Source: Geomonas diazotrophica
GTDB taxonomy: Bacteria > Desulfobacterota > Desulfuromonadia > Geobacterales > Geobacteraceae
Direction: 5' to 3'
Assembly (NCBI RefSeq): GCF_018919385.1
Contig: NZ_JAHLMF010000009.1
Location: forward strand, 101,607 to 165,606
Length of the DNA: 64,000 nt
Part shown: positions 54,841 through 63,141 of the stretch, piece after piece
Numbering within the stretch: the stretch's first letter is position 1
How the letters are laid out: every line of letters begins with the position of its first letter
The notes under the pieces: model-generated
What the model saw: only the letters and a program-made list of their open reading frames with translations
Database searches by the model: none
What the model was told of the DNA's origin: nothing
Program-made: the position numbers and the translations under genes

Positions 54841-56449
54841 TCGCAGATTCCCAATTCTAGGTGCTTTCGCACCACCGATGTTGGGTCGTGAGGCCATCTT
54901 TCAGAGACTGGTGGCAGCCCTGACGAAGCCTTCACCGGATCATCTGCAGGTGGTCGGGCCACGGTATGCGGGTAAGACCGTCATTCTGAATGAATTAGCA
55001 CGCCATTTACGCTCCGCTGGCACTCCGTACACAGCGGTTTTACTGTGGGATCTTGGCCACGAGACGCCTAACAGTGACCAATTCTTCATGCAATCCCTCG
55101 CGACCGAGTTATCTAGTGCTTTGACGGCACATCACCTTGACTATGCTAATCACCTGAGGGACTCCCATGGGTATTCGTATCAGGAAATCGCCGAGGTCCT
55201 GGATGCACTCAAGGATGACGGAGGAAAGGTGCTAGCCATAATGGACGGGTTTGACAAGCCACTTTCAAATGGCCAGTTGACCCGAAACCTGTGGGATCAA
55301 TTGCGTGCACTGGCACTCAAGCCTAGCCTGACACTGGTAACCGCCAGTCGACGTACGCTTCGCGAGTTGATTCGTAACCCAGACTCTCAGACTAGTGACT
55401 TCTGGAATATTTTTGAACCATCGCCCGTTCGGGTCGGTTGCTTCGACGAAAATGATTTAACCGTGGTTTTGCGCCAACTCCCTGACCTTAAATTCGCAGC
55501 CGGGGCACAGGCGGAACTGTGGAATGCGAGCAATGGCTTCCCTGTGATGGTGCTTGAGATTCTTAATTCACTTCTTGATATAGGAGAGACAAGCGAGATC
55601 AATCAAGAATTAATGCTGAAGGCTTGCGATCACTGTTTCCCTTCGGTCCGTGACAAGATCGATTCACTTTGGACAGATTGCTCACCGTCAAGCCAAGATT
55701 TATTCCGGCGCGTGCTTGAGGAAAGGGCGCTGATACGGACCGGTATCGCAAATGCTGACGTGGATGCAGTAATAGAGAGGGGATTCTTACATTCGACAGG
55801 CAATAAACTGCAGCGGCCGAACCGATTAGTAGAGAAATACCTGGAAGAGCAACCAAACGAAGGTTGCGCACTTGTCCGTCTGTTTGGCGCAAGTGACGTT
55901 TATCAGCGTCATTTCAGGGGAGTGTTGGAACGTCGGATGCAGCAGATTCTTAATATGGATCCGACTCTCAGGCGCTTTCTTGAGCGTGGAGTAGAAGACT
56001 TGCCGGAGCACCCACACGTTTTCCTCAGTAATGTCCATGGAATACTTGAGCAAGGACTATCGCTTGTCTGGAAAGCCGAGTGCTGGGACCCCGACTGTAT
56101 CAAACCTCGCATCCCACCGGAGTGGTTTTCCATTTGGCGCTTCAATGGAGAGAGAGGATTTGAAGGATGGCAGGCGCGGTTCCCTGAGGGGGGGCAACGG
56201 TTGCATCTGCTTGATTTGATGACTGGTACGCAGAGAATAGATCGTCTTGCTCGGTTCGTTAGCAAAAATACATACGTTCTAGCAAACGCTGTACAGGGGT
56301 TTAGAGATTTTGGGGTCCATCCAAAAACAACAGAGATTGACGTCAGTACCGCTTATGCTGCGCTGCACCTTTGCATAGAATTTGCGGCTTCAATAACTCG
56401 CGAATTGTCTAAAGCCTTTTCTTCAGACAAAGATACTATGATGACGTGA
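54833..56449 (+). CDS. STAND-like P-loop ATPase with unknown C-terminal domain
   Basis: 538 residues. Begins PMLGREAIFQRLVAAL, Walker A VGPRYAGKTV (42-49 core), Walker B VLAIMDGFDK (about 134-142), sensor-like LVTASRRTL. This matches the ATPase end of the preceding fusion in layout (GRE box, GxRxAGKT, ASRR), suggesting divergence from a common module. Residues about 290-370 look like a winged helix; 370-538 are of unknown fold. The start overlaps the fusion gene by eight bases. May pair with that ATPase. Confidence 0.8.
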   Translation: MSDRRFPILGAFAPPMLGREAIFQRLVAALTKPSPDHLQVVGPRYAGKTVILNELARHLRSAGTPYTAVLLWDLGHETPNSDQFFMQSLATELSSALTAHHLDYANHLRDSHGYSYQEIAEVLDALKDDGGKVLAIMDGFDKPLSNGQLTRNLWDQLRALALKPSLTLVTASRRTLRELIRNPDSQTSDFWNIFEPSPVRVGCFDENDLTVVLRQLPDLKFAAGAQAELWNASNGFPVMVLEILNSLLDIGETSEINQELMLKACDHCFPSVRDKIDSLWTDCSPSSQDLFRRVLEERALIRTGIANADVDAVIERGFLHSTGNKLQRPNRLVEKYLEEQPNEGCALVRLFGASDVYQRHFRGVLERRMQQILNMDPTLRRFLERGVEDLPEHPHVFLSNVHGILEQGLSLVWKAECWDPDCIKPRIPPEWFSIWRFNGERGFEGWQARFPEGGQRLHLLDLMTGTQRIDRLARFVSKNTYVLANAVQGFRDFGVHPKTTEIDVSTAYAALHLCIEFAASITRELSKAFSSDKDTMMT

Positions 56450-56463
56450 ATTGAGGTGGGTAG

Positions 56464-58224
56464 ATGATTGAAAAAGTTGTTTTTCACCGATTTAAGAAGT
56501 TTAAGGATAAGACCATTGCTTTAAAACCTTCAGTAGTATTATTAGCAGGTGGGAACAACTCTGGCAAGACAACATTAATGCAAGGCTTAGCGATATGGGA
56601 GTTCGCTCGTACTGTTCTAGAAATGGAAAGAGGGGTCGCTGCATTGTACTATGGGCAGACTCACCAAGGGTTCGGAATAAGCATTGATGAATTCTCTCCT
56701 GTAAACGTTCCGTCACTAAAACACCTATGGACAAACCTGAAAACACAAAAGGACCACGAACAAGACGGGTACACACTCTGGATCGACGTTTATTGGAAAA
56801 CCGGAGTTGGTGATCAAAGAAATCTTAAGTTTGGCCTCTCTCTTGCCAACGACAGGCTTTTTCTTAAAACAATTCATTCCACGGTCCCAGCTGGTGAAAA
56901 TATTCCACGGATTGCCTACGTCCCACCTTTTGCAGGTATAGTAGATCGTGAACAACGGCACACAAAGGCGATACGAAGGAAGCTGATCGGGCAAGGACTC
57001 TCAGGAGCGGTAATAAGAAACATTCTTTTAGATCTACTTGAGTCTAATCAAATAAAGCGTGCAGACCTCAGGGGGGGACGTCCTAAAATACCCAACGCCT
57101 CACTGAAAACACTAAGAGAAGCTGACCCATGGGAACTTCTTCAGACAATATTGGAAAGAACCTTTTCGTATGGTTTAACTATTGAGCCGTTCAACGATGT
57201 TTACCACTCGTATATAAAGGTTGAATGTTTTAAAGGAAGTCGTGTCAAAAACCGGTTCATTAGATATCCTGAGTATACCCCGCGTGACCTTATGGTGGAA
57301 GGCAGTGGGCTTCTGCAATGGTTGGGGGTTTTTGCCCTAGCCTTGGATCCGGAATATAAGATGATCATGCTAGATGAACCAGATGCGCATCTGCATCCTT
57401 CGTTGCAAAAGAATCTTGTACAGGAATTAACTATAATAGCTGAGAAATTTAACAAGCAGGTTCTGTTTTCTACACACTCTCCCGATTTGATTCGCAGCTA
57501 CCAGCCAGATAAGATTCTACACTTTTCTGGAACTGCTCCAAAATATTTGGCAAATGATTCTCACAAGATTGGATTATTAGCTGGAATAGGGGCAGAATAT
57601 TCACCTAAGCTGCATAAACTTCAAGAAGTTAAAAAGCTCATGTTTGTGGAAAATGAATCGGATGTCACTTTATTGAAAATTTGGAGTAAAAAATTGGGGG
57701 TGGATTTTCCATGCAACATCGTAGTATGGCAATATTTGGCTGACCACGGGGAAAGAAAGAGGTTGTTCAGTCAATTAGCATGTGAGATTGAGGGACTTGT
57801 TGGAATCAGCCTTCGGGACCGTGATGATGAAAGTATTGGTACTACAGCTCTTACACTGGAAGATAAAACACACCCTGACAAAGATGGTCGTAATTTGTAC
57901 TGTAGGAAATGGAGGAGAAGGTATATAGAAGGCTATCTTTTGTCGGGAACCGCTATAGGGAGGTCTTGCGAAATAGACACGCAACAAATTATTGAACACG
58001 TGCGAAATCATTTTGCAATTGATATCACAAATAATTACACAAATCAGGATGAGCCAGAAGCAATTTTGGACGCTAGAGCAAAAACTATCTTCTCTGAGCA
58101 TGCAAGTTCAATAAGTGCAACATACCACATTGATAAATATACCATTGCTGAAGCAATGCTAGCAGCTGAGATACCAATGGACGTGGCAGTACTTATTCAA
58201 GAGATTGTTGAAAAGTTTGCTTAG
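56464..58224 (+). CDS. AAA ATPase-TOPRIM protein (OLD / fused PARIS-like)
   Basis: 586 residues, markedly more AT-rich than its neighbours. N-terminal SMC/ABC-type ATPase: Walker A LAGGNNSGKTTLM (29-36 core), signature region VEGSGLLQWLGVFAL, Walker B MIMLDEPDAHLHPSL, and FSTHSPDLIR. C-terminal TOPRIM-like/DUF4435-like part from about 395: FVENESDVTLL, SLRDRDDES and RRRYIEGYLL supply acidic residues. The same ATPase plus TOPRIM order occurs in OLD nucleases and in single-chain versions of PARIS, which trigger abortive infection when phage anti-restriction proteins appear. That role here is inference. Starts 14 bases after the ATPase gene. Confidence 0.85.
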   Translation: MIEKVVFHRFKKFKDKTIALKPSVVLLAGGNNSGKTTLMQGLAIWEFARTVLEMERGVAALYYGQTHQGFGISIDEFSPVNVPSLKHLWTNLKTQKDHEQDGYTLWIDVYWKTGVGDQRNLKFGLSLANDRLFLKTIHSTVPAGENIPRIAYVPPFAGIVDREQRHTKAIRRKLIGQGLSGAVIRNILLDLLESNQIKRADLRGGRPKIPNASLKTLREADPWELLQTILERTFSYGLTIEPFNDVYHSYIKVECFKGSRVKNRFIRYPEYTPRDLMVEGSGLLQWLGVFALALDPEYKMIMLDEPDAHLHPSLQKNLVQELTIIAEKFNKQVLFSTHSPDLIRSYQPDKILHFSGTAPKYLANDSHKIGLLAGIGAEYSPKLHKLQEVKKLMFVENESDVTLLKIWSKKLGVDFPCNIVVWQYLADHGERKRLFSQLACEIEGLVGISLRDRDDESIGTTALTLEDKTHPDKDGRNLYCRKWRRRYIEGYLLSGTAIGRSCEIDTQQIIEHVRNHFAIDITNNYTNQDEPEAILDARAKTIFSEHASSISATYHIDKYTIAEAMLAAEIPMDVAVLIQEIVEKFA

Positions 58225-58287
58225 GCCTTACCGCTAGGGCGAAGCTGGTTGGCTGGATGTTAACCTAGTCAGATGTATGGGAGGGGG

Positions 58288-58956
58288 ATGAAGGGCAGGG
58301 CTGGATTAATCATACCGAGGGTAGAAATGGGACGGATTTACAAGTACCCTTCATACGTGAAAAATGTGGAGCCTTTAGGTGTCGGGGGAGACCCGTGTAG
58401 AAGGTTGTGCCTGACGATTAACCTTGATCGTCGCGGGAGCAAGCAGGCTCTGTTCATAATGATGAACCCCAGCAAGGCAACCGCCACAGTTTCGGACAAG
58501 ACCATAAACGCCATCATAAAGTACACTTATGAGAAGTGCGACGATTTGCGTGAGGTGTCGAAAATTATTGTTTTCAATCTCTACGCCGTGTACGAGACTG
58601 CCTCTGGTAACCTTGCTGACCTTATCGCCGTGCACGGACATCTCTTTGCTACTGGGAATGACAAGCTCATATCGCCGCCCTGCGATGAGATGCTCTCACG
58701 GGAAGCAGAGAAATCCAGCATGGTTGTGATTGCCTGGGGCAAGCCACAATGTTCCTCGGGAGCCATCCGCTCCTGCGGATACTACCTTCGAATTCTTGAA
58801 GTCCTGAAGCTAATAAAGGCCCATGATCCCTATCATCTCGGCACTTCCCTTGTGGACGGGCTTTTTCCTAGGCATCCAAGAGGGATAGATTATTCTTGGT
58901 CGCTTTCCAAGGTCGACGTGGCAGGCCTGATACAGAAGATCGAAAGTCGTCTCTGA
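58288..58956 (+). CDS. DUF1643-family protein
   Basis: About 222 residues. Conserved block ALFIMMNPSKATATVSDKTI, then IIVFNLYAVYETASGNL, VVIAWGKPQ and the C-terminal GLFPRHPRGIDYS are the DUF1643 pattern. Function unknown; these genes are common in mobile and defence regions. Start at ATG 58288 just after GGGAGGGGG; ATG 58273 and ATG 58327 are alternatives. Same strand as the defence operon, 63 bases after the OLD/PARIS-like stop (from ATG 58288), so possibly part of it. Confidence 0.75.
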   Translation: MKGRAGLIIPRVEMGRIYKYPSYVKNVEPLGVGGDPCRRLCLTINLDRRGSKQALFIMMNPSKATATVSDKTINAIIKYTYEKCDDLREVSKIIVFNLYAVYETASGNLADLIAVHGHLFATGNDKLISPPCDEMLSREAEKSSMVVIAWGKPQCSSGAIRSCGYYLRILEVLKLIKAHDPYHLGTSLVDGLFPRHPRGIDYSWSLSKVDVAGLIQKIESRL

Positions 58957-59468
58957 CGCTATTACAGCAGTAATTGGCGCATTAGCTAATTGCGGTTCCT
59001 TTTCAGATGCTCAATTCTTCTGGATGTTGAGTGCCACAAATGGTATGTTCGCTGCTCTAGCCGCCCTAACTTGACACCACTGCAACAGGTTGGGGGCATT
59101 TGTGGGGGCACTAGTCATAAACTAAGTCAATAATTGCCTGCTAGTTCTGATGGTTGGCTCTCTTTACAGGTTCCGTCTCTGGCTACCAGCAGCTCTATTG
59201 CAAAAGAAGTCGGTTTACGCAGCCCCTTTTCAGTTTGCCTGGGCCTTTATTGCACTACCTTCCGTTTGTAAAGTAATCCGCCCGCCTGCATTATCTTCCA
59301 TCGTTCAGGAAGGTGTGCTGTTCGGTTATACGCGCGTCCATTGGGGTCCCTGACTGCATGTCCTAGTTGATGCTCCACAAGATCAATACTGCACTGTAGG
59401 ACCTAGTCGAGAATAATTCAAGCCAAAGCTCTTAACCCGTGAGCCGTCATCTCCCCCTTATACCCCAT
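58957..59468. other. Non-coding region with possible gene remnants
   Basis: About 510 bases. A frame right after the DUF1643 stop reads AITAVIGALANCGSFSDAQF then FFWMLSATNGMFAALAALT and stops at 59072; it looks membrane-like but has no start, so it may be a gene fragment. TGGGGGCATTTGTGGGGGCA (59091-59110) is a short direct repeat of a type seen near recombinase sites. A 67-codon plus-strand frame at 59150-59353 is unconvincing. Confidence 0.45.
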
Positions 59469-59627
59469 TCACTTGTGGGTGAAACCACCAAGTGGATTCC
59501 ACTGGATACGAGAGACCCAAATAGATTTATGGCTGTCCCGCCCCCAGACGAGTCCAAGCTTCCGATCTGCATCTCTTTTTAGGAACTGGACAATCATTTC
59601 CTTTTTCGAGAGATGCTCGTATTTCAT
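59469..59627 (-). CDS. Small protein, 52 residues, possible methylase-like N-terminal fragment
   Basis: Reads MKYEHLSKKEMIVQFLKRDA, then DRKLGLVWGRDSHKSIWVSR, and ends GGFTHK. The segment SKKEMIVQFLKRDADRKLGLVW resembles, from memory, the N-terminal leader of some adenine-specific DNA methylases (K.LGLVWER). AGGAG lies 12 bases before this ATG and five before an ATG of another frame (MKNEIRAS) that stops after 36 codons. Could be a true small gene or a truncated methylase. Too short to weigh by composition alone. Confidence 0.35.
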   Translation of the reverse strand: MKYEHLSKKEMIVQFLKRDADRKLGLVWGRDSHKSIWVSRIQWNPLGGFTHK

Positions 59628-59712
59628 TTTTCATCCCCGCTCCTATCGCAGCTGCATTCGACAAGCCGTAAAGTTCGCAAGATTCTTACAACCACTTGGT
59701 ACATTCGCACTA

Positions 59713-60474
59713 TCATCGGCTATAGGTCTGCAGGATTTTCCTGAGGGCGTCAACAAACCCCGGTTTAGACAAAGCACTCCCCGTAACAGCACGCTTCGCA
59801 ATAACGGCCCCCAGATCGTTGAACGTGAGTCCACGTCGTTTGGCGCTAGCTTCCCTCAAGAAGTCCTCCAAGGCGTCCAGTTCATCATCTGTGAGATTGG
59901 TGCTGTTAATTGTAGAGGAGTTCCCGCTGTCAATGCTCAACGGAATAGGAACGGCCCCAAGCAATCTGGGAGCAACAGGGTTTTCCCGGATAGCCTTGCG
60001 CATTTCTGCTTGGTTTTTCAGTTGATTCACCTGCCCATACAGGATCGCAACCTTATGCCTCACCACCAGATCGGAGATCGATGCTAGGTCGTTAGTCGTG
60101 AGGAACCCGCCCACGGACGCCGCGGCCGGCTCGCTACCCCGGGCCTTCTTTGCAACGGCCTTTTCCTGAGACACCGCGGCCCAAGCGCTGATAACCCTTG
60201 AATAGGGGCTCACCGTCTTTACACCGCCGTACTCCCTCTGATTGTATATCGTCCTCTTCGTGAGCTTGACGCTTGGACGATGGTTGGCAATCCAAGCCTG
60301 TATCGATGGCGCGTTGGGGGTTCCGCCCCTCTGGATGATATCCTCGCAGGCATCGCGGACGGCTCTTAGTCTGGTCTTGACATCGGCCCCTTTGGCCTTA
60401 GCCAACTCTTCCTCAAAAATAGCCTGGGCTATATCCCTCACGTTCTGGGCTTGCACAGACATCACTTCTCCCAT
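59713..60474 (-). CDS. Accessory protein of a mobile-element operon, GmtX/TnpC-like in shape
   Basis: About 253 residues, unrecognised by strict motif. An N-terminal helical DNA-binding-like part (RAVRDACEDIIQRGGTPNAP, SIQAWIANH, RTIYNQREYGG, PYSRVISAWAAV) precedes a polar linker and a helical end (DDELDALEDFLREASAKRRG). The layout recalls the small third proteins of recombinase-trio elements (GmtX of gamma-mobile-trio islands; TnpC of Tn554), a low-certainty impression. GGAGG five bases before ATG 60474 sets the start; the frame begins with GTG 60489 overlapping the helicase stop. Confidence 0.6.
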   Translation of the reverse strand: MGEVMSVQAQNVRDIAQAIFEEELAKAKGADVKTRLRAVRDACEDIIQRGGTPNAPSIQAWIANHRPSVKLTKRTIYNQREYGGVKTVSPYSRVISAWAAVSQEKAVAKKARGSEPAAASVGGFLTTNDLASISDLVVRHKVAILYGQVNQLKNQAEMRKAIRENPVAPRLLGAVPIPLSIDSGNSSTINSTNLTDDELDALEDFLREASAKRRGLTFNDLGAVIAKRAVTGSALSKPGFVDALRKILQTYSR

Positions 60475-60485
60475 GAAGCCTCCAA

Positions 60486-62678
60486 TCACAGATTTGGCGT
60501 ACGTTTTTGCTTTCGCCTCAAAGCCACTTCTTCCCTGAAACAGGTCGTACGAGTGGACCGCCTGCCGACGACCGTTTCAAGCGCCGTAGAAGGTCCGATT
60601 AGGACCACCTGTTCTGTTGCCCTCGTCAACGCCGTGTACAGCCACTCAAGCGTCAGCATTTCGTTCCCGTCTAAGGCAACGATGACATATTTGCATTCAG
60701 AACCTTGGGCTTTATGGCAGGTCAAGGCCCATGCGGATGCTATATCCACCCAAGCCTCTTTGGGAACCATTTTGGCCGAAACCTCGCCTTGCCACCGGAT
60801 GGTGAACGGTTCCAGCGAAGCCACATGGCCAAGCATTCCGTTCATAAGGCCATCTTTATATCTGTTCCTAGTACAAATTACCGGGTCCCCTTCAGAAACC
60901 CAAGGCGCGAACGGGCTAATGCGGACACCAGTGATGCCGTTCACGTTTTTCCGTACCTGCATCGCACGGTTGATGTTTCTGCAAGTCCTTTTTAAGGCAG
61001 CTAGTACAAGAATTTCGTCTATCGGTACCTTTGTCAGTTTGTCCTCTAGTAGCCTTATCACGGCTGCTTCAATTCCTGCAGAAGGGACTTTCAGATGGAA
61101 TGCCCCGGGGGCAGTCGTGTCTTCCCATGTTGGCAACGCCGGAGCGATGCCTTGCCGAATCATCGTTGCCGTTTTGATGATCGGATTTTCCTGGGATTGG
61201 CGATGCACCTGGTTTAAGTGGTAGGTCTTAGCACCAAGCTGTACTAGGTCGAAATAAACCTGCCCTAGGCCGACAGGAGGCAGTTGAGCGGTGTCCCCAA
61301 CAAGAACCAATGAGGCTCCATCAGGCAGGCAGTTCATGACTTTCCGGAAGGTCACGATGTCGACCATGCTAGCCTCGTCTACGATAAAAAGGGTTTTGGT
61401 GTCGACCCCCGGGAAGAGCGGGAGGGTGCCGGAATCGCCTCCCCCCTGAGCCTGTTCCAACTCCAAAAGATGCCTTGCCAAGGTCTGTGCCCGTCGGCCA
61501 GTTGATGAGGACATTCGGAGGGCTGCCTTACCGCTAAGAGCACCAAGGAGAACGTTGCCTCCAAGGGAAATCCATACATTCACCAACACTTTCAAGGTGG
61601 TCGTTTTACCGGTGCCGGCACCACCTTGCAAAATGGACAGCTTACTGCTAAGGATAGAACAGACAGCGCGTCGCTGTTCCGCAGTCAGAGGTCGATTAGG
61701 ATCTTCATTACTGCGCACAAGGGCATCAAGATTTTCTGGAATATCAAAAGGGCGCTCATCCACCTGCTCGAAGTCTACGATTCTCGCGGCCAAAGTTGCC
61801 TCTAGGTAGGCAGCACCCGGTGCCCGCAGTAGATCGCCAGCTACACGGATATTGCCGCGATCTACGCCAGCCTGTAGGGCTAGTGCTGGAATCACGTCAC
61901 GTCGATGCAACTCATGCAAGAAATCAGCTTTTGTCATAGCTGTGTTTCCATTCTTGAGACACTCACGCCAAACATTATCACAAGCCCCAACGAGCCTGTC
62001 GGGGTGCCGTGTGGCATGAGCCGCTCCCTCAATCTGCCGCAAGAGATTTCGTCCAAGGTGGTCTGCCTGCTTCCAGGGGAGTAAGCTCGCAGCGAGGTAC
62101 GGCTTTAGCTTGAGCTGCTCCAAGGCGTTAAGGTCGCCAATAAGGCGGAACATCTTCTTTGCGGCTAGCCGGTCTGTGATGCCACATGACTCGAGATACA
62201 GCAGAAACTCCCCCTCCAATACCGCTAGGCTCTCCTGTGCCTGCCTAGCGAAGTAATGCATCTGCACCAATGCGGCCAAACGCTCACCGACCACCGGTTT
62301 GTCCGGCTCAAGAGCCCTGGCCAGCTGCTGAGTCATTTCCACATTGCTCAAGCACCAAACGACGTCTTCCCCAAATGTAGAGAGCAGGCGCTTGGAACGC
62401 GTTGGACCGATCCCCGGCAACGATTCGAGCCACGGCCGGATGAGCCTTCCGGACGTTCTTGCTCTGACGGCCGAGGTCGCCTTGATTTGGGGGACACTTC
62501 GCCCGTATCTATCTTTAAACTCGGTTTTTTCGCCCTCTATTTCATAGACCTCGCCGGTCACAGGTGCCAGATTTGGCGGGAGAATCACATTGATAGGGTT
62601 ATCGTTCTTGCACCTGCAAGAAGCGATAATGCCGTAAGCATTTTGGCTGATAACGTTGCTGATAACGACTGTGTGCAT
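60486..62678 (-). CDS. RecD2-type SF1B DNA helicase
   Basis: 730 residues. Helix-hairpin-helix region near residues 90-115 (ESLPGIGPTRSKRLLSTFGE), then SF1B motor: Walker A LQGGAGTGKTTTLKV, Walker B LFIVDEASMVD, motif III LVLVGDTAQLPPVG, motif VI TCHKAQGSECKYVIV ... YTALTRATEQVVLIG. RecD2 helicases unwind 5' to 3' and act in repair or replication; in mobile elements they often replace a dedicated replication helicase. Stop overlaps the next gene, start is one base from the 153-residue gene stop, so translation is coupled on both sides. Confidence 0.92.
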   Translation of the reverse strand: MHTVVISNVISQNAYGIIASCRCKNDNPINVILPPNLAPVTGEVYEIEGEKTEFKDRYGRSVPQIKATSAVRARTSGRLIRPWLESLPGIGPTRSKRLLSTFGEDVVWCLSNVEMTQQLARALEPDKPVVGERLAALVQMHYFARQAQESLAVLEGEFLLYLESCGITDRLAAKKMFRLIGDLNALEQLKLKPYLAASLLPWKQADHLGRNLLRQIEGAAHATRHPDRLVGACDNVWRECLKNGNTAMTKADFLHELHRRDVIPALALQAGVDRGNIRVAGDLLRAPGAAYLEATLAARIVDFEQVDERPFDIPENLDALVRSNEDPNRPLTAEQRRAVCSILSSKLSILQGGAGTGKTTTLKVLVNVWISLGGNVLLGALSGKAALRMSSSTGRRAQTLARHLLELEQAQGGGDSGTLPLFPGVDTKTLFIVDEASMVDIVTFRKVMNCLPDGASLVLVGDTAQLPPVGLGQVYFDLVQLGAKTYHLNQVHRQSQENPIIKTATMIRQGIAPALPTWEDTTAPGAFHLKVPSAGIEAAVIRLLEDKLTKVPIDEILVLAALKRTCRNINRAMQVRKNVNGITGVRISPFAPWVSEGDPVICTRNRYKDGLMNGMLGHVASLEPFTIRWQGEVSAKMVPKEAWVDIASAWALTCHKAQGSECKYVIVALDGNEMLTLEWLYTALTRATEQVVLIGPSTALETVVGRRSTRTTCFREEVALRRKQKRTPNL

Positions 62679-62679
62679 G

Positions 62680-63141
62680 TTACCCCCTCAGGAAGAGTCC
62701 CGCCTCTTCGATAAGCCGTAGACGCTCACGTAGGGATTGAATTTCGAGATCTTTTCGAACCATCTCCGTTCGAAGGGTGCGCAGCTCTTCGAGCACAGCA
62801 TCTCGAGCCGAGGCCGCTTCTACCGCAGACTGGGCGTCTTTCCTGGCCTGAACGTTTGCGTGCCTAATCCGTAGCTCTAGCTCATTATCAGCATCGTCAG
62901 TGATGGATCGGTGCCCGACAGGCAAAAGCCCTTGCCGCTGGGCTATTGTATTGATGGCCTGTTTTATCTCCTCCTTCTTGTGGAAGTGCTGGACATCATC
63001 TTGTCGGACGTTTCGCAGCTCGCGGCACAAGGCAGTGACATTGACTTTGCCGTCATTAGTAGCAGGAAGCCGATTACCATCAGCACTGAAATCAGCTAGC
63101 GCAGCCAGTATTCTCGATATGACAGTAGAAGGTCTACCCAT
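62680..63141 (-). CDS. Helix-turn-helix / coiled-coil protein of unknown function
   Basis: 153 residues. N-terminal basic part (MGRPSTVISRILAALADFSA, NVTALCRELRNVRQDDVQHF) may be a DNA-binding helix-turn-helix; from about residue 85 to 150 a heptad-rich coiled coil (SARDAVLEELRTLRTEMVRK, SLRERLRLIEEAG). Similar two-part proteins accompany site-specific recombinases in Tn554-like elements, which I offer only as analogy. Overlaps the upstream gene by eight bases. Confidence 0.65.
   Translation of the reverse strand: MGRPSTVISRILAALADFSADGNRLPATNDGKVNVTALCRELRNVRQDDVQHFHKKEEIKQAINTIAQRQGLLPVGHRSITDDADNELELRIRHANVQARKDAQSAVEAASARDAVLEELRTLRTEMVRKDLEIQSLRERLRLIEEAGLFLRG

Noticed and set aside
59473..60087. 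204-codon plus-strand frame
   Set aside because: It runs antisense to the operon gene 59713-60474 and the small frame 59469-59627, has no start signal, and reads as unlikely protein.
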